This document shows, in pieces, positions 34,786 to 46,120 of a DNA stretch of 64,000 nt. The stretch is taken from positions 558,001 through 622,000 of the forward strand of contig ML769388.1 in assembly GCA_009733575.1 (NCBI GenBank). The letters run 5' to 3'. Below the pieces are notes generated by a model. The model had not been told where the DNA came from. It searched no databases and saw only the letters and a program-made list of their open reading frames with translations. Origin of the DNA: Gymnopus androsaceus JB14 (Eukaryota; Basidiomycota; Agaricomycetes; Agaricales; Omphalotaceae). The position numbers and the translations under genes were made by a program. Each line of letters opens with the position of its first letter. Position 1 is the first letter of the stretch.

Positions 34786-36921
34786 ATGCTTCGAACCCGC
34801 TTTTTTTCTGTACAACTACGAAGATATATCCATAACGGACGCAATATGGATTTCATACCTTTGAGTAGTTCCACTATGGGACGCGTAAAGGCACCTGCTG
34901 AGCTGAATATCCAACTGACGGAAACCGAGGAGAAGATCTGTGTGTTGCTGGATGACTGTACAAAATACCTTAGGACGGAAAAGGGAATTTCTACGACTTG
35001 TAGGATTGCAGGAGGCTGGGTTCGAGACAAGGCTAGTTCATCTGTTATCCTGGCATTCGTTCGACTGATCTTGCTACAGCTTTTGGGCTCACAAAGTAAT
35101 GATATCGATGTAGCTTTGAGCGACATTATGGGTCTTGCTTTTGCTGAACATCTAGCTGAATTCGCCAAAAAGCAGGATATCGAAGTTGGGACTATAGGCA
35201 AGATCGCGCAAAATCCAGATCAGTCAAAACATCTGGAGACTGCTACATTCAAAATGTTCGGTTTGGAGCTAGATCTTGTCAATCTGCGTAGCGAAGAGTA
35301 TGCTTTGAATAGTCGTATACCCACAGGAGTGGTAAGGATTGAATACAGGACTATTATACACGCAGATTCAACTATTTCTCTCTAGACATTCGGAACTCCA
35401 GTGCAGGACGCACTACGACGGGATATGACTATAAACGCGCTTTTCTACAACGTGCACACGCGTAAAGTAGAAGATTTCACGGAAAAGGTGAGCGGTCGAT
35501 TTCATGGTACGCTGGGAGACCAGCTGAATGTGATCTAGGGTCTGGATGACCTCCGCACTGGGATAATCCGTACACCCTTGTCTCCGAAAGAGACATTCTT
35601 GGATGATCCACTGAGAGTTATCAGATGCATCCGTTTCGCAAGCAGGTTCGGTTTCCAGCTAGTTTCTGAGCTGGAGGAAGCGGTGAAGGATCCTGAAATC
35701 CAGGCAAGTGGAATGGGGCACCCTGCGAACCGCCATCCCTTATGATTTTTGCAGGAAGCCTTGGTAGCCAAAGTAGCCAAAGAGAGGACCGGTACAGAGT
35801 TGACGAAGATGATGAAAGGTCAGTTGCACTGAAACTCAAGAGCCCTGTAATCTCACTGGAATGCAGGAAGGGACCCTCTTCATGCCGTTGCTCTCATCCA
35901 CGAGCTCTCACTCTTCGATTCCATCTTCTCCGTCATCCCGCCAGATGTCATCTCCACCTTCTCTCAACCACCCCGTCCAAAGATCGATTCCCTAAAAGCC
36001 ACCTCGATCCTACAACTTCTTCTTTCACCCGATGCATCTGAGAAGTTACCCCCACTACACCCCCTTCTCATGACCGCCATCCGCGAGGATCCTACATGCA
36101 AAGACCGTCTCTATCTTGCCGCGACACTAACACCGTATCTGGGTGTCAATTACAAGGACAAGAAACGTAAAGAATACCCCGCCGTAGCATATGTGATCCA
36201 GGAATTACTAAAACTTGGGAGGCAGAACCACTATATAGACGGAGTGCCTGCTCTTTTCATGTCTTGCGAGATATTGAAAAACCCAGATTTACGGGATGAA
36301 AAGTTCAAATTGCCTTCTGAACGAGTAACAATTGGTGCGCACTACACTCGTAACGACAAATTATTTCTGAATTCATTGACAATACAGGCTTGATGCTGCG
36401 CAACAAGGTCGTTCATTATCGTGATACAGGCTCGCATTGGACTAGCTCCCTGCTGTTCTCACTGGTACAAGAATTGGTAGAATGCTGTACGAGTCTTGAC
36501 GAGGGTTTGCCAGGCGAGTACCTGAACGTGTTACATATGCACCTTCCTAACGTCTTTTTCAGTATCTACAGCTTTTGAGAAGATCTCCATGTACAACAAT
36601 TTTGTTCAGCGCGTTGTAGACCTAGGCTTGATAACGGCCGTAGAAGCTAAACCTCTGCTCGATGTACGGTGTTTCTTTCCCCTCGTCGTCAAACATTCAC
36701 CTAAACCCTTTTACAGGGTCAAGAGGTTGTTTCATTACTGAACGCCAAACCCGGTCCTTGGACTGGCGCTGTACTCGCTCGTGTCATCGAATGGCAACTT
36801 CAATACCCGAACGGCTTCAAAGCAAGAATGCTCGACATGGCTTAGACAACAGCATTCATTAGGGAATCTTCTCGTTGGTTCCACCGAACCGGTAAGCAAG
36901 AAGGCGCGAACACAAAAGTAA
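34786..36921 (+). CDS. CCA1: tRNA CCA nucleotidyltransferase
   Basis: This enzyme adds CCA to tRNA 3' ends in nucleus, cytosol and mitochondria. The class II core is clear: TCRIAGGWVRDK-LLGSQSNDIDVA (nucleotidyltransferase motif with DID metal ligands), ATFKMFGLELDLVNLR, PVQDALRRDMTINALFYN, then GLDDLRTGIIRTPL, FLDDPLRVIRCIRFASRFGF. The first ATG (34786) adds MLRTRFFSVQLRRYIHNGRN, a basic amphipathic mitochondrial presequence. The next ATG (34846) would give the cytosolic/nuclear form, as known for yeast CCA1. Intron 35032-35079 has a GC donor; left in, it would keep the frame but insert residues into the GGWVRDKLLG motif. Near 36822 one extra G (or two missing bases) breaks the frame before QECSTWLRQQHS. 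The corrected frame ends at 36921, the uncorrected one at about 36843. Confidence 0.93.
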
Positions 36922-37141
36922 TGCAATATATGATTTGACTTGTAGGAGATGAAAGTACATATGATAATGCAGATCGTACAATTGTTACACTATGCAGACA
37001 ACATTTAATACAATCTTTTCGCGCTAGGCGAAGTAGGAGTTCATAAGTACAAATGGGGAGATGAAGGATGAATGGAAAGATGAGCGATGAATGTTTAAGG
37101 GTGATGTAAACCAAGCATGAAGAAAGTCTAAAGATTAAAAA

Positions 37142-38493
37142 TTAATCAAAAATGCCATGTACATAGTCCTTTAAACTGTCATTCTTGTCGAAGTAGGAGC
37201 AGGAAGAATTGGCAGGAGAGTCGTCGGGTGCAATGGGATTCCCGTTTAGTCGTTGAAGCTCATTGTGGTACAGATCGTCCCGGAAACGCTCCAGACCAGG
37301 CATGAGCTCGTCGGGAGAATAGAGAGGGGATAGCGGTGACGATGGCAGGAACGAAAGCGTCTGCGAAGTGAAATCCAAGTCGTCGAACAAGGGGATAACA
37401 GAACTGAAAGGCTCAATTGGCCCAGGGAAACCGAGCTGAGGGTCAACAGAGTTCCAGTTGTAAGAGTTCTCTGCTTGACCTTCCTCGCTATACAAGAAAG
37501 GTGACTAGAAGAATGTCAGCACGAGTGAAGAACTAACAAGGGGTATGCTAACCTCGGATTCACGGGCCGGAGACAACTGTAGAGGAGGTATTTCTTCCGT
37601 AGGAACGAACTCCAACCCGAGCTCGTTATCACCGCTAGAAACAGTAACGTCGGGACCAACGACTTCATCATCGTTCGAAAGCGCAGCGGGATCAACAAAC
37701 TCATCGTTAGAAGAGTCGAAGGGAGTGCTGGGAGGTGAAGTAGGAAGAGACAGAGCAGCCTCGGGCTCTGGCGACATAACGATGAGCGTATCAAGGTCGG
37801 ATTTCTGGATGATGGGGAATAGTTCTTCTACGATCTTGTCACATTTGGCCTTTTCTGCACGACTGTCTCTGGTAGCCTTCTTCCTAGGCTTGTCCGACTT
37901 TCGGGAAGATGGCGCATACTTGTAGCCGGGATACTGGGCGGCATGTTCCATCTTCCTCTGTTGGGCCATCTCCTTGTAAGGCTCGCGCTCCTCCTGCGTG
38001 AGCATGCGCCAAGCATTGCCAGCGATCCGGCTAACTTGACGATGATCCTTCTCGTGGGTGGGTCGATCTTTCTCCTCTACCCAGAATTGGGATCGGAAAC
38101 ACATGAACGAATTCGGAGGACGCGGAATGTGATCCTTGCCTTTTCGTTTCGAGTGCGAGGAGCGGTAAGGTTCATGACGACGAGAAGATCGAGAAGGAGG
38201 AGGTGAAGGAGATGGTGAAGGAGATAGAAATGGCTCCGGAGATGGAGGAGGAGATTCCGAAGCAGAAGTATCAGTAGACATGGGCTCGGGCTCGGCAAAT
38301 ACGGGCTCGGAAGGGAATCGGAACGGTGCTTCGGAGCCATTGAAGACCTCAAAGCCATCATCTGCATGAAGGATTGAGATATGCATATCCATTCGAACGA
38401 CGGACAAGACTCACCATCGTAGCACTTGGGCTCCTGACATGAAAGTCGACGGGATCGACGAGTGTTCTCTGGAACGTCTCGATAAGCCGGCAT
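37142..38493 (-). CDS. HMG-box transcription factor
   Basis: The protein has an acidic, Ser/Pro-rich N-terminus and one HMG box: HIPRPPNSFMCFRSQFWVEEK, then HRQVSRIAGNAWRMLTQEER, EPYKEMAQQRKMEHAAQYPG, YKYAPSSRK. This is the sequence-specific MATA_HMG-like type used by fungal regulators of mating and development. An SRSSRRHEPYRSSHSKRKGK basic stretch precedes it. The acidic C-terminal half (DNELGLEFVPTEE, FDDLDF) looks like an activation domain, and the protein ends KDYVHGIFD. There are two introns, both GT-AG. I chose the ATG at 38493 (MPAYRDVPENTRRSRR); an in-frame ATG at 38541 is possible. The target genes are unknown. A phased repeat of TGTGATA lies about 320-350 bases upstream. Confidence 0.87.
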
Positions 38494-39037
38494 AATGTCG
38501 AAATTTGGGCGAAACTTGGGTAAGAGTAGGATAATAGACACTGTGGGGCACAGTAGGGCTCGTTGGATTGAGTGTTTGACACCCCAGCCCCCATCGCCTT
38601 TTCAACTGAACGAAAAGAACCTCATAATTACCATAAAAAGCTGCAGTGACTTCGACCACTCCCTATTATCACATCGTGTATGCCTCATGCATCCAAAAAG
38701 CCGCCGCCTGTCTACATATCACAAACATATCCTTTTCGAGTAAAGGCAATCAACGGAGCAAGTCAAAAATTTGCATGATGGTCCTGGCTAATTAGAGATA
38801 TCACCTGTTGTGATACCGTTGTGATAGCTGTGATACCGATGTGATATCAACTCAACAAACAATCGGTGGAAATCACTCAACCCCACAAAATGAATGGTCG
38901 AGAACGCGCAGAGTTCCCATGTACGATCGCGAAAAGGCTGTAGAAACCCATGAATAGATTTTCAACGATAAGGAGCTCGAAGTGAAGGGTCCACTACATA
39001 GTTGCTCGAACTGAGTAAATATAGTCCTCAAGAGTCC
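38494..39037. other. Intergenic region upstream of the HMG-box gene
   Basis: The 544 bases between the HMG-box start and the ROK1 stop hold the TGTGATA array at 38809-38846 and a short tandem repeat at the ROK1 stop. No gene is visible. Confidence 0.5.
38809..38846. promoter_or_regulatory. Phased array of four TGTGATA sites
   Basis: TGTGATA starts at 38809, 38820, 38829 and 38840, spacings of 11, 9 and 11 bases, about one helical turn each. An inverted GATATCAC lies just before at about 38797. This looks like a cooperative binding array on one face of the helix, upstream of the HMG-box gene. Confidence 0.55.
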
Positions 39038-39050
39038 TCAAGAGTCCTCT
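39024..39050. repeat. 10-bp tandem repeat over the ROK1 stop codon
   Basis: GTCCTCAAGA is repeated 2.7 times. The ROK1 stop codon (39038-39040) falls in the second copy. Confidence 0.8.
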
Positions 39051-41156
39051 GATGTCGCTGGCGCAGTTGGAGTCGCTCCTTTGGCCTTTCGCCGTTTCGA
39101 TCCAGCAATCATTTCCCTACGCATGATGCTCTTGAGAAATTCACAAGGAAAGAAGCAACTGAATACTCACCTTTTCTTTATCGCGTCATTACGACCTATC
39201 TTCCGTGCAGCGTTCACCATTTCAGGCCGCTTCGTTTTTCCCATCTGTTTTCGCTTCATTTTAGACGGTTTCGGAAGTTTTGACATCCATTCCGGAACGG
39301 GTTGCCCAGATTGCAATATGACGTTGGCTATACTGGACGAGTGGAAGGATGAGCAAGGGCAGGGGCTCTAAAAGAGGGATGGAAGCGCACGATTTGAGAT
39401 AAGGGCCATCATCGTCTGTGAAGAAAGTGACTGCTTTTCCGGAGCGACCCGCTCTTCCCGTCCGACCTGAAGCGGATACATTAAGTACAACTTCTGAACT
39501 TTCATAGAACACTTGCCAATTCTATGAATGTAGCTTTGGACGGTCGTCGGAAAATCGTAGTTGATGACTTCTCGAACGCCCTTGAAATCCATTCCTCGAG
39601 CCATGACCTCCGTGCTGACCATTACCCAGCTTTCGCCTTTGCGCATGCGACTCACAGCATCCTCTCGCTCCTTTTTAGACATACCAGCATGCAAGCAGTC
39701 GACGTTCGAGATTCCGTTGAGCACAAGTTCTTCAGCCAAAGATGATGCACGTGGCTGAGACGATGTGAATATTAGAACCGGAGGGTTATAGGGCTGTGAA
39801 AAGTAAGTGAGGAGGCTCGGTAGTTTTGAAGCGTCATCAGCAACATAGGTGAGAGATTGAACAATCAGAGGAAGGGGGGTGTCTCTGCGATATGATTAGG
39901 AAAAATGAGGACCAAACAATTAAAAAGGTCGAACACACTTTAGGCCAACTACTACACGAATAGGATCGTGGAGCATATCCATGGCAATCTTTTCTGCGTT
40001 TGCGGGGAGTGTCGCACTGAATACGGCTTTCTGGATGTTCGGATAAGTACATGCAGCGACAATCTCCTCGATTTGAGGCAAAAATTCATTGTCTAGCATT
40101 CGATCCGCCTCATCAAAAATCAGGTGTCGAACGCTACAAAAGCATTAATTAAATCGAGGTTGAAAAGTCTTTGGATAGTACTTACTTGCTCAGTGATAAC
40201 GATCCTGACTGTAATGAAGCGACCAGACGCAGCGGCGTACTGACAATTATATCTGAAGCAGGTGAGTAAAATTACGTTTCGGGCAAGTGTGTAACTATAC
40301 ACACCTACTTTGTCCCTTGCAGCTTTGTCCGACAGTGTATTGGCAGTGGCTTTGCTGAATAGAACAACTCTCCACTTCCGACCTTGAGCGAGTTTGAGAC
40401 ATTCGTTGTGGATCTGATGTGCTAGTTCTCGTGTAGGGGCAAGAATGACTGCTCTTACACCAAGACCTGCATCTACATCTGCACTCGCCACTGGGGCTCG
40501 AAGGGACGCAAAAGTGGGTAGGAGGTACGAAATGGTTTTCCCTGTACCTGTTGGAGAGATGGCGGCTAAATCTCGAGACTAGGAATGATCATGAGCTAGG
40601 TTCAGGTGATACAAGCTAGCACAAGCACCTCTAATAGTATAGGAATCCCATAAGATTGTATACCAGTCGGATGTGAGTAACCATTGTTCGATAAATTCGA
40701 CAAGAGTAGCGAAGAGAGTTGGTAACGGTCTCGGAGATCTTCAAATGTCTCCGCATATTCAGGAATATTGGAACCTTTCGTCGTTACACGATGGCGCTGT
40801 CGGGGAATAGAATTGTCGCCTTCCGTGTCACTTTTCGGGTCGTCCTCCTCATCTGGCTCTTCGTCAAGCTTTCTTTTCTTTCCAGATCTTCCAGCATCAT
40901 CTCCATGTAGTTTTCCTTTTTACATCGGATCCTCCCTGAGCATACTTGAAGAAGTTGAGCGCCGCGGGAAGTTCAGAACCGGATGTCGATGCCTGAGGCT
41001 GCTGCTGCTCCGTTTCTAATTTTCCCTGAAAGTTCATCAGTTCCGGTTGGCTAGACTTTGTGGTAAAATAATTACATTGAATATTTCCACGTCCTTTCTG
41101 AACCGATTCTTGTTGAACTGAACGCCTCCACGGGATAGTAATTGGAAGGCTTCCAT
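39038..41156 (-). CDS. ROK1: DEAD-box RNA helicase Rok1/DDX52
   Basis: Rok1 acts in early 40S ribosome assembly, releasing snR30 from pre-rRNA in the nucleolus. The start gives [19 protein letters not shown], a known family N-terminus. [16 protein letters not shown] and a KR-rich acidic stretch follow, then Q-motif [14 protein letters not shown], motif I SPTGTGKT, Ia PTRELAHQ, Ib TPLRL, II DEAD, III SAT, IV LIFTSS, V ARGMD, and [17 protein letters not shown]. Motif VI is split by intron 39467-39516, which must use a GC donor (GCAAGT) to read RIGRTGRAG. One extra A in the run at 40911-40914 must be ignored to read [20 protein letters not shown]. The C-terminus is basic ([20 protein letters not shown]). 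The identity is strong. Confidence 0.93.
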
Positions 41157-41727
41157 GAAAGATCAGCAGTGAAAGAAAAGAAAGAGATAGGATAAGCGCC
41201 AGCCAAAATTTACACAGCCACGCCACAAATTCGCGATCCATGTCTTCCTGTAGTATGTACTGAGTCGCAGCTGGTTATGAATATGATTCCAGAGCAGCAA
41301 TCACTTGAACTTCAGGTCTCGATTCATATGGATAGGTATGTTGCAGAGTCAAGGTAGTCAAGGCCAGTAGCAAAGAGTCCGATTGTAGACGGTCGCGCCG
41401 CACTCTCGGACATACATATTCTTCAATCCTTGTGACGTTTCTTTCTCCCTTGCTATATTAATATCCAAACTCATGACGCGGTACTAGCACCCAATGTTGC
41501 AGGAAATCTCGTTCCTGAATGATATGTTTCGGACCGTGCCATTGCTCCGTCTAGTTCTACAAGAAATCCTCCATCGCAAAATGGTTCTTGTGATTCCTCA
41601 TGAATATCGCCGCCCCTTTCCGATATTGGTCCGCCTAAGTGCTGTACTTGTCTCGTGTCATGAGTGTTGCTTTCGCTCGCAATAAAAGAAGGGGGTGGAT
41701 TTTTGCGCTCAAAAGCAGAACCTCATC
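41157..41727. other. Divergent intergenic region ROK1/GH43
   Basis: The 571 bases between the ROK1 start and the GH43 start contain a short AATAAAAG near 41680 that could act as a weak TATA element for GH43. Small ORFs on both strands show no motif. Confidence 0.4.
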
Positions 41728-43908
41728 ATGCTTCCTCTCTTCGTTGTTTTGGTCATCGCCGTTGCTCTCGCGCGTGCGGTAGTCATCGTACCAGGAGCTG
41801 ATTGGACTGATACCGATGGTAATCCCATACAGGGTCACGGTGCTGGCAAGTAAACCCGTTCCTACTTGATTTTAATGTTTTAATGGCATTTATCCACCTC
41901 CAACAGGCTTTATAAAGGTAATGTGCTTGTAGTCGTTTTGAGAATAAAATCATCCTAAATTACCACGCACGAAGGTTGACTCTACTTACTATTGGTCTGC
42001 GAAGTTATCTATCACCTATGACCTCTGTTAACAAGAAGACAGGTTCGGGGAGGACAAATCGCTCAACAGCATTCTATTCCACGCTATATCGTGCTACACG
42101 GTATGTATTCGATCCAAAAGATGGCAAGTCGGTCGGTGTATCTAATTGATGAGCAGTCAACCGATCTCGGGACTTGGACTCGTCAGAACAATGCTCTTAC
42201 GCCAATAGCTGGAACGATGATATCAGACGAGAATGTGGTCGAGCGCCCGAAAGTTATCTTCAACACGAAGGTGAGCTTCCTTGACTGTAGAACACAAGCA
42301 GTGACTAACGGCAGAGTCAGAATTCAGAATACGTTCTGTGGTTCCATTCTGATAATTCCGAGTAAGTCGTTGATATCATCGCTCAAGGATTATAGTATGT
42401 TCATGCGCGATGCAGTTACGGTGCAGCAATGGTTGGAGTTGCTACAGCATCAACTCCCTGTGGACCTTACACATATCTTGGAAGCTGGAAACCATTAGGG
42501 AGATGATTCTCGTGATGAAAGCATATTCCTCGACGGTACTAAAACCATATTCTATGCTCTATATGATGGCTTCTAATCAAGTTGGCGTTCCTTCCATTTT
42601 TAGATGACGGTAAGTGGCTTCTCACCTCCCAATATTGACTACATTAACACGATTGTCTTAGGCACGGCATACCTTCTCTATGCATCCGACAACAATCAAG
42701 ACTTCAAAATTAGCATGTTGAACGCTGATTATCTGAATGTGACAGAGCAAGTGAGCATCATGACGGGTAAGTCGGAAGGATAGGTTGCTGTTTTCTTTCG
42801 CTTGAATTCATTTTACCTACTTAGGCGCCACCTTGGAGGCACCAGGCATAGTGAAACGCGACGATGTGAGAGGGTTTTCTACACCCGAAGAGATCGACCA
42901 TCCTGATTTTACTCACAGATTTATTATCTCATTGCATCTCATACCACGGGTTGGGATCCAAAGTATGCTGATGATAACCCCTCATGAGTACTCGATCTGA
43001 CGAGCATAATCCAGCCCCAACAAGGTCTTCTCAGCAACGTCGCTTGCTGGTCCATGGTGAGTCTATATTGCCTGTATAGCTATTGAAACAACTGCAACTC
43101 CGGAAAGGTCTGCTCAAGTTGATATCGCACCCGAGAACGTTAACACCTACAACTCCCAGAACGCCTATGACATGCTGCTGGGAACCAGCGCCATCTATAT
43201 GGTTAGCCTCCCTCACGAACTCTGTCTTCCTACACTTCTTCATAATGACTACCTCCAGGGCGACAGGTGGAATGTAGATCTTTTGGGCAGCAGTCCATTA
43301 CGTTTGGTTCCCCTTGTCGTGGTCTTCTTCCAGTGGCCTGCCGGTAATCGTTCCAGCTGATGTGTGGGACTTGAATATCGCAGCAGGTTTTTTTTATTTT
43401 CCTCGCGATTTATATGTTTCACTCCTTGACTGATTCTGTTCTAGGAACATACACCGTCGAAACGGGAACTGCCTATCAGGCAGAAAGTGGTACCCTCGGT
43501 GGCTCTGCTGTCATCTTGACCAACAGTGTGTATTCAAACGGCGAAGCTGTTGGGTTCTTGGGTAACGGAGGTACTTTGACTATGAAAAATATTGAAGGAA
43601 TTGGAGCAGACCAGTGGGTGGCGCTCTACTATGCTAATGGTACGCAGGTCGTGTGCGTATACCATGCATAGCTCTCATGAAAGCTTTTGTAAATTTTAGG
43701 TGACTCGACATACAGAAATACGACTATCAGCGTCAATGGAGGAGCAAATATCGTGGTGCAACAACCCCCTTCGGGTGGAGGACAGGTTATCCAGTCGACC
43801 CCAGTGCAACTGAATCTCAAGTCCGGAGCCAACACACTCGTGTTTTCGGCTGACCAAAGTAATTTTGCTGGAGATCTTGACAGGATCATCGTCTATACGG
43901 CGACATGA
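41728..43908 (+). CDS. GH43 exo-beta-1,3-galactanase-like enzyme with CBM35-like domain
   Basis: This is a secreted enzyme; the start gives the signal peptide MLPLFVVLVIAVALARA. The GH43 (subfamily 24 type) blades follow: VVIVPGADWTDTDGNPIQGH, GAGFIKVDSTYYW, FGEDKSLNSILFHAISCYT, SENVVERPKV-like ENVVERPKVIFN, YVLWFHSDNSDY, SWKPLGDDSRDESIFLDDDG, ATLEAPGIVKRD, AYDMLLGTSAIYM, YVWFPLSWSS. A C-terminal CBM35-like domain starts near TYTVETGTAYQAESG and ends DRIIVYTAT. Exons of 11 bases (41907-41917) and 6 bases (42604-42609) are needed, and intron 41846-41906 has a GC donor. Frame breaks: an extra G at 42498-42500 and an extra C at 43295-43296. The enzyme would release galactose from arabinogalactan side chains; the substrate is inferred from family resemblance. 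Confidence 0.9.
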
Positions 43909-44215
43909 ATGTATTTTCGTACTGTAACCGTAGTAGTGGATAATATGAATACTATATCGATTCCCTTTTCACTCGGCTCTAAGCAAGTTTAAGAACCAGG
44001 CGCGAGGTGGGTGTAAATGCCATTCGTTCTCTAATAATATACATGATGTAGAATAAATGCGCAATCTGATATAAGAGGTACTAGGAAGATCAACAAATAA
44101 AGATAGTCTAAGCCTACTAGCGAATGCTCTATATCTAAATATCTACCAAGAATTAGGAAAAAGGGAGGGTAGAATACACAAATTGGTTACTAATGAAAAA
44201 TCAGTCGCGTCTAGA
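43909..44215. other. Convergent spacer GH43/carrier
   Basis: About 300 AT-rich bases between two stop codons. Nothing is recognised. Confidence 0.5.
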
Positions 44216-45677
44216 TCATGAATTAAGCTGTAGCGCGCTCCATCCTTTCTTAAGTTGCTGTGGAATCATTGTAAGAGGAGAGAAAGGACGAGATATAAGA
44301 GAACGTTACCTCAAAGAAGACAAACAGTAGGACAGTGTTGGGCCCAAGACGAGTGAATGCAGGTGTCCATCCCTTGAACAAAAACCTTGGCCCTTCCTTT
44401 TGTAATGATGTCTGTAGGATATGGAGCACCGTATCGTTGGAAGCCTGATCCGATATAGTCAATCCCAAGTCGTGGATGCGTATAAAAGAGCTTACAGATG
44501 TCATTACCCGTGTCCGGAGAACATCCGCAGGTGAACAAATCGCTGCACAAACGAGGTAAGCACAGTCACTCTACTAGAAGTACATGTACGAACTGGTGGC
44601 GAAGGTGCCTGCAAGAAGGCTAGAGAGCGTGTGCAACGCAAGGCTATCCTTTAACTCATAATTTATGATGGGTATTGTTTTGTGAAGGAGCGCGGACTTG
44701 AAGAGATCGTATCTGAAGGATGTAACCAGTTACTTTTGTTCAAACCGGAGGACACAAATAACCTACGAGCCGACTTGAGATGCCTATAAATATGGGTGTT
44801 AGATGCTTTTCAGTTTGATGAGTATTTACGCACGTTCATCAACATCGCTCTAACCTGTAATCGAATGCATAAGCGTAGAGAAGGATGAGATTCTTGCAGA
44901 ATGCGACTCACAGTATTTGTCCCCAGACCTCTAGCCATTCCCTTGATACTCTCTTCTCTTGATAGACTGACGAGGCCAGTAAGCGCGTTTGAATAATTGA
45001 ATCGCTGTTCTTGCGGTTTTATAACGTCGCTCGTCATTCTGACAACTAGTATGTCTGGACAGAGATATTTAAGTATGCACGCGGAGAATAAGCCAGGTAA
45101 ACAACCTGCAGGGTTTCCGACAATTCCTCCTAATCCTCCGGCTAAAGTTGCCGCCGTTAACAATTGAGCAGACGAAGGTTTGCCATTTCGCGACAGCTGT
45201 GCCTTCATTTCTTCGTAGGTTCCGATACGCACTAGAGTGTAGGTCATTGATCGTAATAATGAAGCTGAAAGCCCAGTGTAGACGCCACGGAAGCCTTGTT
45301 GAACGAATGATTTGCGCAAGACAAAAAACATGGTAGGAGGTTTGGCTCCTGGTACCGGTTTGATTGTTTGCATCCGACTGGAATAGATAATGAGGGGATA
45401 GTGCAAGAATAACCGAGATACACCTACACTTTCGTTAGATCTAGTGGGTGCGTAAACGAAGCAGCCACTATTGAACGAATTCAGTCAGCATTCCGGGGTA
45501 TATTCCATTAAAATGAAACGCACTAGAAGCTGCAACTCCTACGGAAGCACGAACACGGTCAGAGCTTCACGAAGGCCAATATTATTCTACTAACCTCCAA
45601 GCCTATGAAAGGAGAATTAGCAGGAATTCGAGAAGCATAGCGAAAAGCGCTCACCAGAAGGGATAATGAGTGGTCAT
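44216..45677 (-). CDS. DIC1: Mitochondrial carrier, dicarboxylate type
   Basis: This inner-membrane carrier has three repeats. The signature Px[D/E]xx[K/R] appears as HPLDLTKVRMQT, then NPADILVVRMTSD, then SPADVVRTRVMTS. The set HPLDLTKVRMQT and NPADILVVRM matches dicarboxylate carriers, which exchange malate or succinate for phosphate. The spliced start is MTTHYPFW-LGG-VAAS-MAASFTHPLDLTKV, which requires exons of 8 bases (45595-45602) and 15 bases (45524-45538). The C-terminus is GPNTVLLFVFFEQLKKGWSALQLNS. All introns I traced are GT-AG and no frame break was found. A TATA box lies about 55 bases upstream. Substrate assignment is by motif resemblance only. Confidence 0.9.
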
Positions 45678-45730
45678 GGTGTTAAGGAGTTGAGAGATAT
45701 ACGCCTTAGGGCTGCGTGCCCTGCAGCACA

Positions 45731-45740
45731 CCTTTTATAA
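45731..45740 (-). promoter_or_regulatory. TATA box of the carrier gene
   Basis: TTATAAAAGG on the minus strand lies 54-63 bases upstream of the carrier ATG. The 443-base divergent gap to the VIT/VWA gene shows no other clear element. Confidence 0.6.
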
Positions 45741-46120
45741 GTCACTGCTTGGAAGTCGGGAAGGAAAGAAAGATTTCGGAATTCGGGCAACTTTGGCCCT
45801 TGGGACAACTGTATTTGATCGCGCTGATGCATCCTTCCTTTCAATCAGCCACCATCAGCGTTGAGTATTTTTTGTATATTTTTCTTTGGCTTTTTCAAAA
45901 GTCAACACCGAAATATACAAGGATAAAGCTTTCCCCAAGGTCATGAGACCGAAGCATCGGGCGCTACGATATGACTGCTGGTTCTGCTCGCGAAGAACAC
46001 GCGTCAACAGCAAATTCATGAACCGAATAGCTGGCTCGTGTTGATTAGCTTCATGGCTTTCGCACATCATTTGCTGATAGTACTAATAGATGCATAGCTT
46101 GCATCCGTCTCCCCATCCCA

